Assembly (NCBI GenBank): GCA_037968395.1
Contig: JBBKVK010000357.1
Coordinates: forward strand, 1 to 64,000
DNA: 64,000 nucleotides
Reading direction: 5' to 3'
From: JADKBO01 sp037968395
GTDB lineage: Bacteria; Bacteroidota; Bacteroidia; Chitinophagales; Saprospiraceae
Made by a program: the position numbers and the translations under genes
The notes under the pieces: model-generated
What the model saw: the letters and a program-made list of their open reading frames with translations, nothing else
Databases searched by the model: none
Told to the model about the DNA's origin: nothing
Shown: positions 45,024 to 53,715 of the stretch, piece after piece
Numbering within the stretch: position 1 is the first letter of the stretch
Layout of the letters: each line of letters begins with the position of its first letter

Positions 45024-45031
45024 TATTTTTG
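45024..45031 (+). promoter_or_regulatory. TAnnTTTG promoter core (TATTTTTG) for mreB
   Basis: TATTTTTG lies 100 bp before the mreB ATG, giving a leader of about 95 nt rich in A and T with no obvious structure. Confidence 0.45.
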
Positions 45032-45131
45032 CACTTTCCCCCACTTATTTTAAATAATTTAACAACAAATAGTAGACTTTACTTTTTTGAAAGTGGAGAT
45101 AACTGTAATAATTAAATAGTACAAAGAAAAA

Positions 45132-46163
45132 ATGCGATTTTTAAATTTTTTCAAACAAGAGCTGGCGATTGATTTAGGTACTGCAAATACCTTAATTATT
45201 CAAGATGGGGTGGTTGTAATTGATGAACCATCAATAGTAGCAATCAATAGGACCACTAACGAAGTAATAGCCGTAGGGTATAAAGCCATGCAGATGCATG
45301 AAAAAACCCACGAAAACATCAAGACAATTAGACCACTAAAAGACGGAGTAATTGCTGACTTTCAAGCTGCTGAAGCTTTGATTCAGGGCCTAATTGGTAT
45401 GATCGGAGAAAAAAGAAGATTTTTTACCCACTTAAAAATGGTAATCTGTATACCTTCAGGTATCACCGAAGTAGAAAAAAGAGCAGTCTTTGACTCTGCG
45501 GATCACGTAGACTCTAAAGAAACATATCTTATCCATGAACCTATGGCTGCAGCCTTAGGAATTGGTCTTGATGTAGAAGAGCCAATTGGTAATATGATCG
45601 TCGATATAGGAGGTGGCACTACTGAGATAGCAGTTATTGCACTATCAGGGATAGTAACTGACCAATCTATAAGAGTTGCTGGTGATGAGTTTACCAACGA
45701 CATCATTGACCACATGAAGCGTAAACACAATCTACTGATTGGTGAGCGAACAGCAGAGCAAATCAAAATTAATGTTGGGGCTGCAACTGCAGAACTTGAA
45801 AATCCACCAGAAAAATTTGCAGTCAATGGTAGAGACCTTCTTACAGGCATCCCTAAACAAGTATTTACTACACATACCGAAATAGCTGAAGCATTAGACA
45901 AATCAATTGCTAAGATTGAAGAAGCGGTACTTAAAGCATTAGAAGACACTCCTCCAGAACTCGCTTCTGACATATACAAAACAGGTATCTATCTTACAGG
46001 TGGTGGTGCATTACTTAGAGGATTGGCTAAAAGGATTAGTAATAAGACCAAATTAATGGTCCATGTTGCTGAAGATCCACTTAGAGCAGTCGTAAAGGGA
46101 ACAGGCATGGCACTCAAAAATTCACATAGGTATTCATTCTTAATAGACCGTAGATCTTTATAG
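45132..46163 (+). CDS. mreB: Rod shape-determining protein MreB
   Basis: A bacterial actin that directs lateral wall synthesis along the membrane. The amphipathic N-terminus MRFLNFFKQ serves membrane binding. Phosphate loops are IDLGTANTLI and MIVDIGGGTTEIAVIAL, and the adenosine motif is YLTGGGALLRGL; RPLKDGVIADFQAAEALI is the family signature. At 343 residues it is complete. Unlike the usual mreBCD-mrdA-rodA order, mreC and mreD do not follow; a VanX-like dipeptidase does, 7 bp away. Confidence 0.96.
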   Translation: MRFLNFFKQELAIDLGTANTLIIQDGVVVIDEPSIVAINRTTNEVIAVGYKAMQMHEKTHENIKTIRPLKDGVIADFQAAEALIQGLIGMIGEKRRFFTHLKMVICIPSGITEVEKRAVFDSADHVDSKETYLIHEPMAAALGIGLDVEEPIGNMIVDIGGGTTEIAVIALSGIVTDQSIRVAGDEFTNDIIDHMKRKHNLLIGERTAEQIKINVGAATAELENPPEKFAVNGRDLLTGIPKQVFTTHTEIAEALDKSIAKIEEAVLKALEDTPPELASDIYKTGIYLTGGGALLRGLAKRISNKTKLMVHVAEDPLRAVVKGTGMALKNSHRYSFLIDRRSL

Positions 46164-46170
46164 TATTATT

Positions 46171-46887
46171 TTGATTAGGTTTTTTTTCTTGACTCTTGTA
46201 TTTATTGGCTTTTGGACATCTGGATGTAAACAAGATAAAGTAAAAACAGTAATTAGTGATTCATTAGAAAAAACGTCAATAACCGACACAATTATCTCTA
46301 TTGAAATAACTGATAATTCTAATAAAGAGTCCTTTCAAAAGATTGGTTGGACAGAGTTAACGATTAAAGACAATGTATCGATAGATATTAGATATGCTAC
46401 CACTAACAACTTTACCAAAGAAGTTATTTATCCTTGTGAAGCTTGTTATATTCGGGATACATTCGCCCAAATTCTTTTACAAATCAATAGAGAATTTATA
46501 GATAGTTTTGGCTATCGCTTAAAATTTTTCGATTGTTATAGGCCTAGTCCTGTACAGCAAAGGCTATGGGATAAATTTCCAAATCCTACATATGTGACAA
46601 ATCCCCTAAAAGGATCGATGCACAATAGAGGTATGGCTGTTGATATTACGTTAACCGACAAAGATGGTGTAGAGTTAGATATGGGCACAACATATGACTT
46701 CTTTGGTGAACAAGCCCACTATGCCTATGAGAAATTACCAAATCCTGTAAAAGAAAACCGAATCCTATTAAGAACGATCATGGAAAAATATGGTTGTAAA
46801 GGGATAAGGACAGAATGGTGGCATTTTAGTTTGAAAAGCCCTTCATATGATATTGCAGATTGGGAATGGGAATGTACCGAAATCTAA
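46171..46887 (+). CDS. D-alanyl-D-alanine dipeptidase (VanX/DdpX, M15D) lipoprotein
   Basis: A zinc peptidase that splits D-Ala-D-Ala, probably to recover D-alanine from wall turnover in the periplasm. The lipoprotein signal ends WTSGC. Zinc and catalytic motifs are SMHNRGMAVDITLTD (SxHxxGxAxD) and TEWWHF (ExxWH). The start is TTG at 46171, 7 bp after mreB. The lipoprotein location argues against a role in cytoplasmic vancomycin resistance, where VanX acts on newly made D-Ala-D-Ala. Convergent with rodA, 20 bp apart. Confidence 0.9.
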   Translation: MIRFFFLTLVFIGFWTSGCKQDKVKTVISDSLEKTSITDTIISIEITDNSNKESFQKIGWTELTIKDNVSIDIRYATTNNFTKEVIYPCEACYIRDTFAQILLQINREFIDSFGYRLKFFDCYRPSPVQQRLWDKFPNPTYVTNPLKGSMHNRGMAVDITLTDKDGVELDMGTTYDFFGEQAHYAYEKLPNPVKENRILLRTIMEKYGCKGIRTEWWHFSLKSPSYDIADWEWECTEI

Positions 46888-46907
46888 TGTAAGGACAGAA
46901 GTCAAAA

Positions 46908-48311
46908 CTACCTCATTCTATAAGAATCCATTTTAATAGCTGCTCCTAGCATAATGGTAAAAGTCAAAAGAGAAGACCCTCCTTTACTTAAAAACGGCAG
47001 TGGAATGCCTATTACTGGCATTATACCCATAGTCATCCCTATGTTGATAAAGAAGTGGAGGAAGATAATCCCTGCAATGCAATAAAGATAATTTCTTATA
47101 AATTCTAGTCTGGCTCTCTCTGCCATGATTACCAACCTAATGACAAGAAAAGAGAATAAAACAATAACGCCAAATACTCCTAAAAACCCTTGCTCTTCAC
47201 CGACGGTGCTAAATATAAAATCTGTAGATTGTTCTGGTACATATTTTAACTTGGTCATCTCTCCATTGAGAAATCCTTTGCCAGCAAAGCCACCAGATCC
47301 AATAGCCAATTTTGATTGAATGATATTATACAAAGATCCGCTTGGATCACATTTCTCTGGCTGTAGCCAAGCATTGATCCTGTCTTGTTGGTGCGGCTTT
47401 AGATAAGTATTAAAAGCGTACTGAGTGCCAAATGAAAATAACAGTGATAAGAAAATGGAAACTCCAACTAATGTGATTAATCTAATATTTCTTTCTTTAT
47501 ACTGTAAAAACATTGCAACCATAGTACCTATAGCAGGAGTAACCCATGCTCCTAAAAATAATCCTTGGTTGTAAAAAATAAATGACGCCAAGAGTGAGGC
47601 TCCATAAATCGAAGTCGAACGTATATCTATTTGATAGTTGAATAATAAAAAGGCATAGGCCACATACCATACTAAAAGCAATACCAAGTTAGTGCCAGCA
47701 ATAAAAGATAATATAAAGATAAAAATAAGTACAAAAGCTAAAAAGTAAAAACTTGGTGAAAGTCCTTTCCTATAAAGTAGCAAAAAAAAGGATAAGAAAA
47801 CAATGGCACTTCCAGCGTCAGGCTGCAATAATATGAGTAAAATAGGAACGAAAAATATACCCAAAGTCGTGATCATTACCCTATTGGAAGAGAAGTCATG
47901 CTTTTTAACACTCATATAACTCGATAGTGCTAATGCGGTCCCGAACTTAGCTATTTCTGAGGGCTGAAAACCAACAGATCCGAATGAAAACCAAGATTTT
48001 GCCCCTTTGATTTCTGAACCAATTATCAATACCAAGATTAATAAAATAAGACTGATCGCATAAATAGGATAGGCCAGAGTATTCCAAAAATTCCATTCAA
48101 TATTAAGCACCAATATGAAAACCACAACAGATATACCTACCCAAACCGTTTGTTTACCGATTTCAGAAGTGAAGTCAAGAAAGGTGAAGGTGTTATCTGG
48201 GTTATTAAATACAGAATATAACATTAGCCAACCAATAGTGATTAAGCTAAAAAATACAGCTATTGTTGGCCAGTCAAAGTTTTTAGCTTGTCCAGCATTC
48301 GCTTTTGTCAT
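46908..48311 (-). CDS. rodA: Rod shape-determining protein RodA (SEDS glycosyltransferase)
   Basis: A SEDS-family peptidoglycan glycosyltransferase that polymerises lipid II in side-wall growth. About ten transmembrane helices span 467 residues. Signatures are GAKSWFSFGSVGFQPSEIAK, LQPDAGSAIVFLSFF (catalytic Asp), STDFIFSTVGEEQGFLG and the C-terminal GIPLPFLSKGGSSLL. An extra hydrophobic section at about 200-250 makes it longer than E. coli RodA. It overlaps the SPOR gene by 4 bp. The PBP2 partner (mrdA) is not in this window. Confidence 0.94.
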   Translation of the reverse strand: MTKANAGQAKNFDWPTIAVFFSLITIGWLMLYSVFNNPDNTFTFLDFTSEIGKQTVWVGISVVVFILVLNIEWNFWNTLAYPIYAISLILLILVLIIGSEIKGAKSWFSFGSVGFQPSEIAKFGTALALSSYMSVKKHDFSSNRVMITTLGIFFVPILLILLQPDAGSAIVFLSFFLLLYRKGLSPSFYFLAFVLIFIFILSFIAGTNLVLLLVWYVAYAFLLFNYQIDIRSTSIYGASLLASFIFYNQGLFLGAWVTPAIGTMVAMFLQYKERNIRLITLVGVSIFLSLLFSFGTQYAFNTYLKPHQQDRINAWLQPEKCDPSGSLYNIIQSKLAIGSGGFAGKGFLNGEMTKLKYVPEQSTDFIFSTVGEEQGFLGVFGVIVLFSFLVIRLVIMAERARLEFIRNYLYCIAGIIFLHFFINIGMTMGIMPVIGIPLPFLSKGGSSLLTFTIMLGAAIKMDSYRMR

Positions 48312-48700
48312 CTAACAAATTCAGTTTTTTCGATCTCATCTACAACTGGTGTAGCTAAAGGAAAATCTCTTTTTATTTGGGTTAAAAAGGCCATTAATTT
48401 GGTCTTGTTCTCATATGCTCCTACTCTTACTTGGTAATATGGGGCCATATGACTCCATGAAGTCTCCATTCCAGGATAAAGGCTTCTAAATTTACCCCTA
48501 GCTGATTCCATTGCCCTTCTGTCGTTTGTAGATATGATTTGAATCCTCCAACCCTTGATTGTAGTTGTGCTATTATTATTGTTAACATATTTAGACATCA
48601 ATTGAGACACCTCATATGACTCATTAAAAGAAACAGATTGAGCTTCAATGTCAATGGTAAAGCCAAGAAATGTGATAAAACAAGCTAAAATATATTTCAT
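48308..48700 (-). CDS. SPOR-domain exported protein
   Basis: A 130-residue exported protein. The signal peptide MKYILACFITFLGFTIDIEA is followed by a short linker and a SPOR domain (GWRIQIISTNDRRAMESARG ... YYQVRVGAYENKTKLMAFL). SPOR domains bind denuded glycan strands of peptidoglycan. It is translationally coupled to rodA (ATGA overlap), so it may target or regulate the wall synthesis machinery. A promoter core lies 25 bp upstream. Confidence 0.88.
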   Translation of the reverse strand: MKYILACFITFLGFTIDIEAQSVSFNESYEVSQLMSKYVNNNNSTTTIKGWRIQIISTNDRRAMESARGKFRSLYPGMETSWSHMAPYYQVRVGAYENKTKLMAFLTQIKRDFPLATPVVDEIEKTEFVR

Positions 48701-48725
48701 TTTATAAATTCAATTTTCTTAAAAA

Positions 48726-48733
48726 CAAATGTA
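48726..48733 (-). promoter_or_regulatory. TAnnTTTG promoter core (TACATTTG) for SPOR-rodA
   Basis: TACATTTG on the minus strand, 25 bp upstream of the SPOR gene ATG. Confidence 0.55.
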
Positions 48734-48839
48734 CAGCTATTATATCATACAAGAATAATCAGGCATGTAGAAATAACTAAAATATAAAGGATAATATTTC
48801 AAATATTAGCCAATTTGATGGTATAATTATAAAAATTAT

Positions 48840-48847
48840 TAGATTTG
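48840..48847 (+). promoter_or_regulatory. TAnnTTTG promoter core with TTTG -33 box
   Basis: TAGATTTG with TTTG at 48814-48817 (22 bp between them) approximates the full Bacteroidota promoter. It would give the ROK gene a leader of about 220 nt, long enough to include the small frame at 48951. Confidence 0.5.
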
Positions 48848-48950
48848 TAACACATTGAAGTAATTTAAAATAAATAGTGTTAATTCTTATTCAAGCAGCT
48901 GAAAACCAGCTTTTCATTAAATTTGATTCCCTTCCCCGTAGTACAGTGGG

Positions 48951-49058
48951 ATGAAAATAGAATTTAATATCAATCTGAATTTCAAGTGGTACATGCCGCT
49001 TTTACAGGGGTGCACTTACATGCCATTTACACATGTGTATTTAAATGACTTCATTTGA
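48951..49058 (+). CDS. Possible 35-residue leader peptide or small protein
   Basis: An ATG-initiated frame encoding 35 residues that begins MKIEFNINLNFKWYMPLLQG and ends before the ROK start at 49075. It shares the pattern NFK-x(1-2)-MP-...-LQG with the 26-residue minus-strand frame at 44842-44922, mirroring the shared DNA blocks. It may be only a by-product of an interspersed repeat. No function is recognised. Confidence 0.2.
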   Translation: MKIEFNINLNFKWYMPLLQGCTYMPFTHVYLNDFI

Positions 49059-49074
49059 AATTACAAAACTTAGC

Positions 49075-49980
49075 ATGCAAAACTTACATTTATTAGGATT
49101 AGATCTTGGAGGTACCAAGATAGAAGGGGCTATATTGAATGCTGATGACTTGTCAGTATTAACAAGAGAGCGGATACCAACAGAAGGAGATAAAGGGTAC
49201 CTACATGTACTTAATCAAATAAAAAAAATAATTGACTCACTTTCTGCTAGTTCGGGGTTGACATTTAAGAGTGTAGGTATTGGTACACCCGGTACCCTAG
49301 ATCCGATCCTAAACAGCATGAAAAATTGCAATTCTACCTCACTTAATGGCAAGCCAATGAAAGATGACCTTCAAAAGCTATTAGGCATGGAGGTTAAAAT
49401 GAGTAATGATGCCAATTGCTTTGCTATTGCCGAGGCTCAATTGGGCATAGTAAGAGATGAATTACCAAATGCAAAAAATGTATTTGGGGTCATAATGGGT
49501 ACTGGTGTCGGTGGTGGTCTTGTAATAAATGGGCAAGTAGTGTCTGGCAGACAAGGTATTGGTGGAGAATGGGGGCACAACCCATTAGACGAAGAAGGAA
49601 ACGCATGTTACTGTGGTAAAATAGGTTGTGTTGAAACCGTAATATCTGGTCCTGCTCTTGAAAAGTATTATCAAAAAGTATCAGGCGAAAAGAAAAACCT
49701 TAAAGATATTGTTGCTGATTACAGAAAAGGAGAATGCAAGTATGCGTACATGACTATGGAGCGTCTTTTTCATTATTTTGGAAAAGGAATTGCCGTAGTA
49801 ATTAACATTTTAGATCCTGAAGCGATTGTTATTGGGGGCGGTGTTGGTAATATTGATGAACTATATACCTTAGGAGTAGAAGAAGTCAAGAAACATGTGT
49901 TTAATCATAGACTCGATACTTTATTTCTAAAACCAAAACTTGGTGATAGTGCTGGAGTCTTTGGAGCTGCTTTGTTATAA
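49075..49980 (+). CDS. ROK-family sugar kinase
   Basis: A cytosolic ATP-dependent hexose kinase of the ROK family. The phosphate loop is GLDLGGTKIEGAIL, the adenosine side IMGTGVGGGLVING, and the zinc-binding signature GHNPLDEEGNACYCGKIGCVE holds the His and three Cys. Catalytic Asp is in SNDANCFAIAEA. I prefer ATG 49075 (MQNLHLLGLDLGGTK) over 49045, because family members begin a few residues before the LDLGGTK strand. Substrate may be glucose, fructose or N-acetylated hexosamine. Monocistronic, convergent with the mutase gene. Confidence 0.9.
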   Translation: MQNLHLLGLDLGGTKIEGAILNADDLSVLTRERIPTEGDKGYLHVLNQIKKIIDSLSASSGLTFKSVGIGTPGTLDPILNSMKNCNSTSLNGKPMKDDLQKLLGMEVKMSNDANCFAIAEAQLGIVRDELPNAKNVFGVIMGTGVGGGLVINGQVVSGRQGIGGEWGHNPLDEEGNACYCGKIGCVETVISGPALEKYYQKVSGEKKNLKDIVADYRKGECKYAYMTMERLFHYFGKGIAVVINILDPEAIVIGGGVGNIDELYTLGVEEVKKHVFNHRLDTLFLKPKLGDSAGVFGAALL

Positions 49981-50032
49981 AGTTAGGGAGAGCCTTTTTC
50001 TATAATTTGAATTTAAATGCTTCTTCACAAAA

Positions 50033-50977
50033 TTATAACTTATCCCAAACTGATTGGGCAATCTTATCAGTAAGGTCTTCTATAAAATAACTTCCTGCCA
50101 TGACATCTTGGTGCAAATCAATATGACTTTCTAGCTGTAGAATATTTTGAATATTTAAACTTAACCTATCTTTTTTGCTATCCGAAGACTTGCCCCAACT
50201 TTGTAATTGTACTACATTAGCACCACCAATATTGGCCGATAGAGCAGTACATGTCTGATGGATTAAGGTATTATGAAAATCTCCTTCTATAACACTACTA
50301 TCAATGTTGGCGATGACTGTAAGCTCTTGGAATGGCAGATCTAAATCTCGGTATAGATTTGCAACTAATATGCGCAATGATCTCAATCTTGCAATCTCTA
50401 AAAAAAACTGATTGCCAAGTGATATCTTAATCGCAATCTTTGAAGGTTTTTTTACTCTTATCGATTCAAGAATTTCTAATAAAGAATTAATCGGATTTCT
50501 ATTATCACTACTAATTATTCTAGTAATATTATTGAGGTCCTTCTTTTGGTGGTTTTGATCGTGTATTAATATTTTAGAAATTACGCTTGTATTATAATTT
50601 CTTTCAAGATAGTTTTCGAAGTTCTGAGTTGATTTTTGACCATCAAAATTTACTATTGGCAATATATAATCTAGTCTCACTCCTTTTAACAATCCATCTA
50701 AATCAGTATCATCTGAAATATTAAACTCTATAGATTGAGCACCATTCTCAAGTGCAAATATTAATTCCTTATTAGTACAATTTTTGTTGAATTCAACACC
50801 AATAAATCTATCTCCTATAGGTAACGAACCATTAGTAACTACAGTATTAATCTCCAACGAAAATGGATTATACTTTACTCCTGGAGTAATTTCATGATAG
50901 TATGATTCTATAGGTTGGTCTTTGATAAATTTCTTTATCTGAACCTCCCAATCGTTGTAAGTTGCTTTGTCAAACAT
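50033..50977 (-). CDS. mutA: Short methylmalonyl-CoA mutase small-subunit-like protein
   Basis: Resembles the beta (small, non-catalytic) subunit of methylmalonyl-CoA mutase, a partner of the B12-binding MutB. The N-terminus MFDKATYNDWEVQIKKFIKD, the middle TCTALSANIGGANVVQLQSW and the closing DVMAGSYFIEDLTDKIAQ correspond to the TIM-barrel part. At 314 residues it is much shorter than typical MutA proteins (roughly 450-640), lacks a B12-domain remnant and ends soon after the GSYFIE motif. No mutB is adjacent. The start at ATG 50977 is supported by a promoter core 16 bp upstream; the longer frame adds a leader-derived hydrophobic stretch. It may be degraded or an accessory form. Confidence 0.75.
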   Translation of the reverse strand: MFDKATYNDWEVQIKKFIKDQPIESYYHEITPGVKYNPFSLEINTVVTNGSLPIGDRFIGVEFNKNCTNKELIFALENGAQSIEFNISDDTDLDGLLKGVRLDYILPIVNFDGQKSTQNFENYLERNYNTSVISKILIHDQNHQKKDLNNITRIISSDNRNPINSLLEILESIRVKKPSKIAIKISLGNQFFLEIARLRSLRILVANLYRDLDLPFQELTVIANIDSSVIEGDFHNTLIHQTCTALSANIGGANVVQLQSWGKSSDSKKDRLSLNIQNILQLESHIDLHQDVMAGSYFIEDLTDKIAQSVWDKL

Positions 50978-50993
50978 TGTAATTATTGTAACA

Positions 50994-51001
50994 CAAAAGT
51001 A
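50994..51001 (-). promoter_or_regulatory. TAnnTTTG promoter core (TACTTTTG) for mutA-like gene
   Basis: TACTTTTG on the minus strand, 16 bp upstream of ATG 50977, divergent from the murF-alr core at 51070. Confidence 0.55.
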
Positions 51002-51069
51002 CCAAAAAAGATGGATAAAGTAGAATGATGTATTTAAATGTATTTGCACCTTCTATTGATGGAAGGAGT

Positions 51070-51077
51070 TAATTTTG
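51070..51077 (+). promoter_or_regulatory. TAnnTTTG promoter core (TAATTTTG) for murF-alr
   Basis: TAATTTTG with TTTG at 51043-51046 (23 bp apart), about 85 bp before the ATG at 51162. Confidence 0.5.
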
Positions 51078-51161
51078 TCAACAGTAATTACACCTAAGTA
51101 TTCTTAAAATTATGATTTGGCCATAAAACTTATTTATCTTGTCCTTTCTAATCGATATTTA

Positions 51162-53606
51162 ATGCAATCTATTCCAATATCTGAAATCTTTTCTAGTATG
51201 AACTCTCGGGGCTCACAGTTGAACTTTGACGGTGATATTAATGAAGTGACAATAGATAGCCGTAAAGTATTTACACCAGATTCTGCAATGTTTTTTGCCT
51301 TAAATGGAGCCATAATCGATGGTCATGATTATATCAAAGATGCGATAAATAAAGGGATAAAGACTTTTGTAATAAGTAATGAAAAGTACATCAAAGAGGT
51401 CGCAAATTGCAATTATATCTTGGTAGATGATGGCATCGTTGCATTACAAGAGTTGGCATTACACTATCGTTCAAAATTCAAAATAAAGACAATAGCAATA
51501 ACAGGTTCAAATGGTAAAACTACTATAAAAGAATGGCTCACACACCTTTTAGTTAAAAGGTATAAAGTAGCTAAAAGCCCTGGCAGTTATAATTCACAAA
51601 TCGGTGTGCCGCTATCAATGTTTCAGATAGAAAGTCAACATGAGTTAGGTGTTTTTGAAGCAGGAATATCTATGCCTGAAGAAATGCAAAACTTAGAAAA
51701 AATAATCCAGCCCTCTTTTGGAATCTTTACTAACATAGGTGAAGCTCATAGTGGAGGATTTACGGATGAAAATCAAAAGATAAAAGAAAAACTGAAGCTT
51801 TTTGAGAATGTATCTGATCTTATAATTTGTGCCGATCACAAGTCAGTACTGGACAACATTCAACAATTAAAATTAACATGTAAAATTCATACTTGGGGTA
51901 AGGCCATTAGTTCTACTCTTTTTAGAGTATTAGATATAGACAAAAGGCAAACCACAAAAATCAAAATAGATTGTAAAGGAAGCTCTTATACTTTTGAAGT
52001 AAATGTAACTGACGATGGTTCAATTGAAAACTTGTTGCTTTGTATGGCGAGCCTACTGGTAATGGGTTACACAATTGATGAAGCTATTGCATTGAGTAAA
52101 GAGATTTTTCCACTACCTATGCGATTGGAGATGTCTTTGGGTCTAAATGATTGTACCATTATCAATGATGCGTACAATCATGATTTGACTTCCTTAACAA
52201 ATGCTTTAGAATTTTTACAAAAACAAGTTGGTAATAAAAAGTCGTTAGTTATTCTATCAGACATAGAACAATCAAGTATGTCAGATTCCGCAATAAGTTC
52301 TGCTTTAGGAGATTTGCTTAAAAAGTATAATATTGACACAATCTGGTGGGTTGGGCATCAAGGAGAAAAGTTTTCACATAAGACATTCAATAATAAACAG
52401 GAAATATTAGATCATCTCAATACCACGAGCATTGCAGAGGCTTGTATATTGATAAAAGGGGCTAGAAAATATCAGCTAGAACAATTAAAAAAGGCCTTTT
52501 CGAGTCAAAGACATTCTTCCACATTGACAATAGATTTGGGAGCACTTGATCACAATTTACAGACTTATAACAAGTTTTTGAAACCAGGGTGCGGTATCAT
52601 AGCTGTCGTCAAAGCAGGAGCTTATGGATCAGGGAGTGTGGAGATGGCAAGACTGTTACAATATCGTGGGGTAGAATATCTAGCTGTTGCATTTGCAGAT
52701 GAAGGTGTAGCTTTAAGGCAAGCTGGTATCTCAATTCCGATTATGGTATTAAATCCTGACGTGGACAGTTTCTATCATTTGCAGCGATATAATTTAGAAC
52801 CCGAAATCTATAGCCCTAGCCTACTCAAAGCATTTATACAATTTAAAGTACAATATCAAGCCACAATCCCTATCCATCTAAAGTTAGATACTGGTATGAA
52901 TAGATTGGGAATCAAAATCCAAGATTTACCAAATTGCTTAGATTTGATTAAAGAGTACAGCTTAGAAATCGGTACTGTATTTTCTCACATGTCAGGTAGT
53001 GAAAATGCCGATGAAGACAGTTATTCTATAAAACAGCATAACTTATTTGAGCAGATGTCAAATGTTGTAGCTAAGTCTCTAGGATACATGCCCAAAAGGC
53101 ATTTTGTCAATACAGGCGGCATAGTTAGATTTAGTGATTTTCACCACGACTTGGTCCGCTTAGGTCTCGGTCTTTATGGCATTGACACCACACTAGAAAT
53201 AGAACGTTATTTAGAAAAAGTCCACACTTTTACCGCGAGAATCATCCAAATAAAATGGGTGAACGATGGTGAAAAAATAGGCTATAACCAAAAAGGTATT
53301 GCCTTTGGAAAAACTAAATTAGCCATTGTTAATGTTGGATATGCAGATGGGTTGCCTAGAGGATCTGGACTTGGCAAATACTCCTTGAGAGTAAATAATG
53401 AAGACGCCCCAATCATTGGCAATGTTTGTATGGATCTAACAATACTGGATGTTACCAAGATAAAAAGCTGTCAAGAAGGTGATCAAGTAGAGATATTTGG
53501 ACCAAATAAACCTATCGAAGAATTGGCTAGAATAAACGATACAATACCTTATGAAATCCTTGCCCGAATATCGAGCAGAGTTAAGAAAGAGTGGATATTA
53601 GGATAA
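51162..53606 (+). CDS. murF: MurF - alanine racemase fusion
   Basis: A two-enzyme fusion typical of Bacteroidota. Residues about 1-450 are MurF, which adds D-Ala-D-Ala to UDP-MurNAc-tripeptide: P-loop AITGSNGKTTIKEWL, then SPGSYNSQIGVPLSMF, FEAGISMPEEM, NDAYNHDLTSL. Residues about 455-814 are Alr, which makes D-alanine with PLP: TIDLGALDHNL, the PLP-lysine in IAVVKAGAYGSGS, LKLDTGMNRLGI, and SYADGxxR-like NVGYADGLPRGSG. Both active sites look intact. The start at ATG 51162 (814 residues) replaces an alternative TTG upstream. Coupling gives D-Ala directly to wall precursor synthesis. Confidence 0.95.
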   Translation: MQSIPISEIFSSMNSRGSQLNFDGDINEVTIDSRKVFTPDSAMFFALNGAIIDGHDYIKDAINKGIKTFVISNEKYIKEVANCNYILVDDGIVALQELALHYRSKFKIKTIAITGSNGKTTIKEWLTHLLVKRYKVAKSPGSYNSQIGVPLSMFQIESQHELGVFEAGISMPEEMQNLEKIIQPSFGIFTNIGEAHSGGFTDENQKIKEKLKLFENVSDLIICADHKSVLDNIQQLKLTCKIHTWGKAISSTLFRVLDIDKRQTTKIKIDCKGSSYTFEVNVTDDGSIENLLLCMASLLVMGYTIDEAIALSKEIFPLPMRLEMSLGLNDCTIINDAYNHDLTSLTNALEFLQKQVGNKKSLVILSDIEQSSMSDSAISSALGDLLKKYNIDTIWWVGHQGEKFSHKTFNNKQEILDHLNTTSIAEACILIKGARKYQLEQLKKAFSSQRHSSTLTIDLGALDHNLQTYNKFLKPGCGIIAVVKAGAYGSGSVEMARLLQYRGVEYLAVAFADEGVALRQAGISIPIMVLNPDVDSFYHLQRYNLEPEIYSPSLLKAFIQFKVQYQATIPIHLKLDTGMNRLGIKIQDLPNCLDLIKEYSLEIGTVFSHMSGSENADEDSYSIKQHNLFEQMSNVVAKSLGYMPKRHFVNTGGIVRFSDFHHDLVRLGLGLYGIDTTLEIERYLEKVHTFTARIIQIKWVNDGEKIGYNQKGIAFGKTKLAIVNVGYADGLPRGSGLGKYSLRVNNEDAPIIGNVCMDLTILDVTKIKSCQEGDQVEIFGPNKPIEELARINDTIPYEILARISSRVKKEWILG

Positions 53607-53657
53607 ACATTATAGTGATCGAATAAAAAATCAATCCCATAATTTGTACTTTCTAAA

Positions 53658-53678
53658 CATTCTTTTAGAATAAGAATG
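53658..53678 (+). terminator. Weak hairpin after murF-alr
   Basis: CATTCTT (53658-53664) and AAGAATG (53672-53678) form a 7-bp stem with a 7-base loop, followed by CTTTTATTT. AT-rich and therefore a weak terminator; it separates murF-alr from the amidase gene. Confidence 0.4.
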
Positions 53679-53715
53679 CTTTTATTTACGTATTACTAAT
53701 AAGAAAAAACTTACT

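Larger units (their letters stand above)
44572..45131. other. 560-bp cysS-mreB intergenic region, non-coding
   Basis: The longest gene-free stretch in the window. It holds a minus-strand terminator (44649-44692) with no coding gene to serve, a plus-strand promoter core at 44775-44782, an inverted-repeat element at 44823-44907 and the mreB promoter core at 45024. The layout points to a small RNA or a decayed interspersed element; no known tRNA, tmRNA, SRP RNA or riboswitch core was recognised. Confidence 0.6.
48734..49074. other. Divergent intergenic region before ROK kinase
   Basis: About 340 bp. It contains the plus promoter core at 48840, a small dyad AGCTG-AAAAC-CAGCT near 48897-48911, and a 35-codon frame (48951-49058). 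Blocks shared with the element at 44823-44907 lie at 48968-49006. No RNA gene is recognised. Confidence 0.5.

Noticed and set aside
46171..46887. VanX homologue as vancomycin resistance
   Set aside because: It is a predicted lipoprotein outside the cytoplasm, and no vanH, vanA or vanS/R neighbours are present; recycling is more likely.
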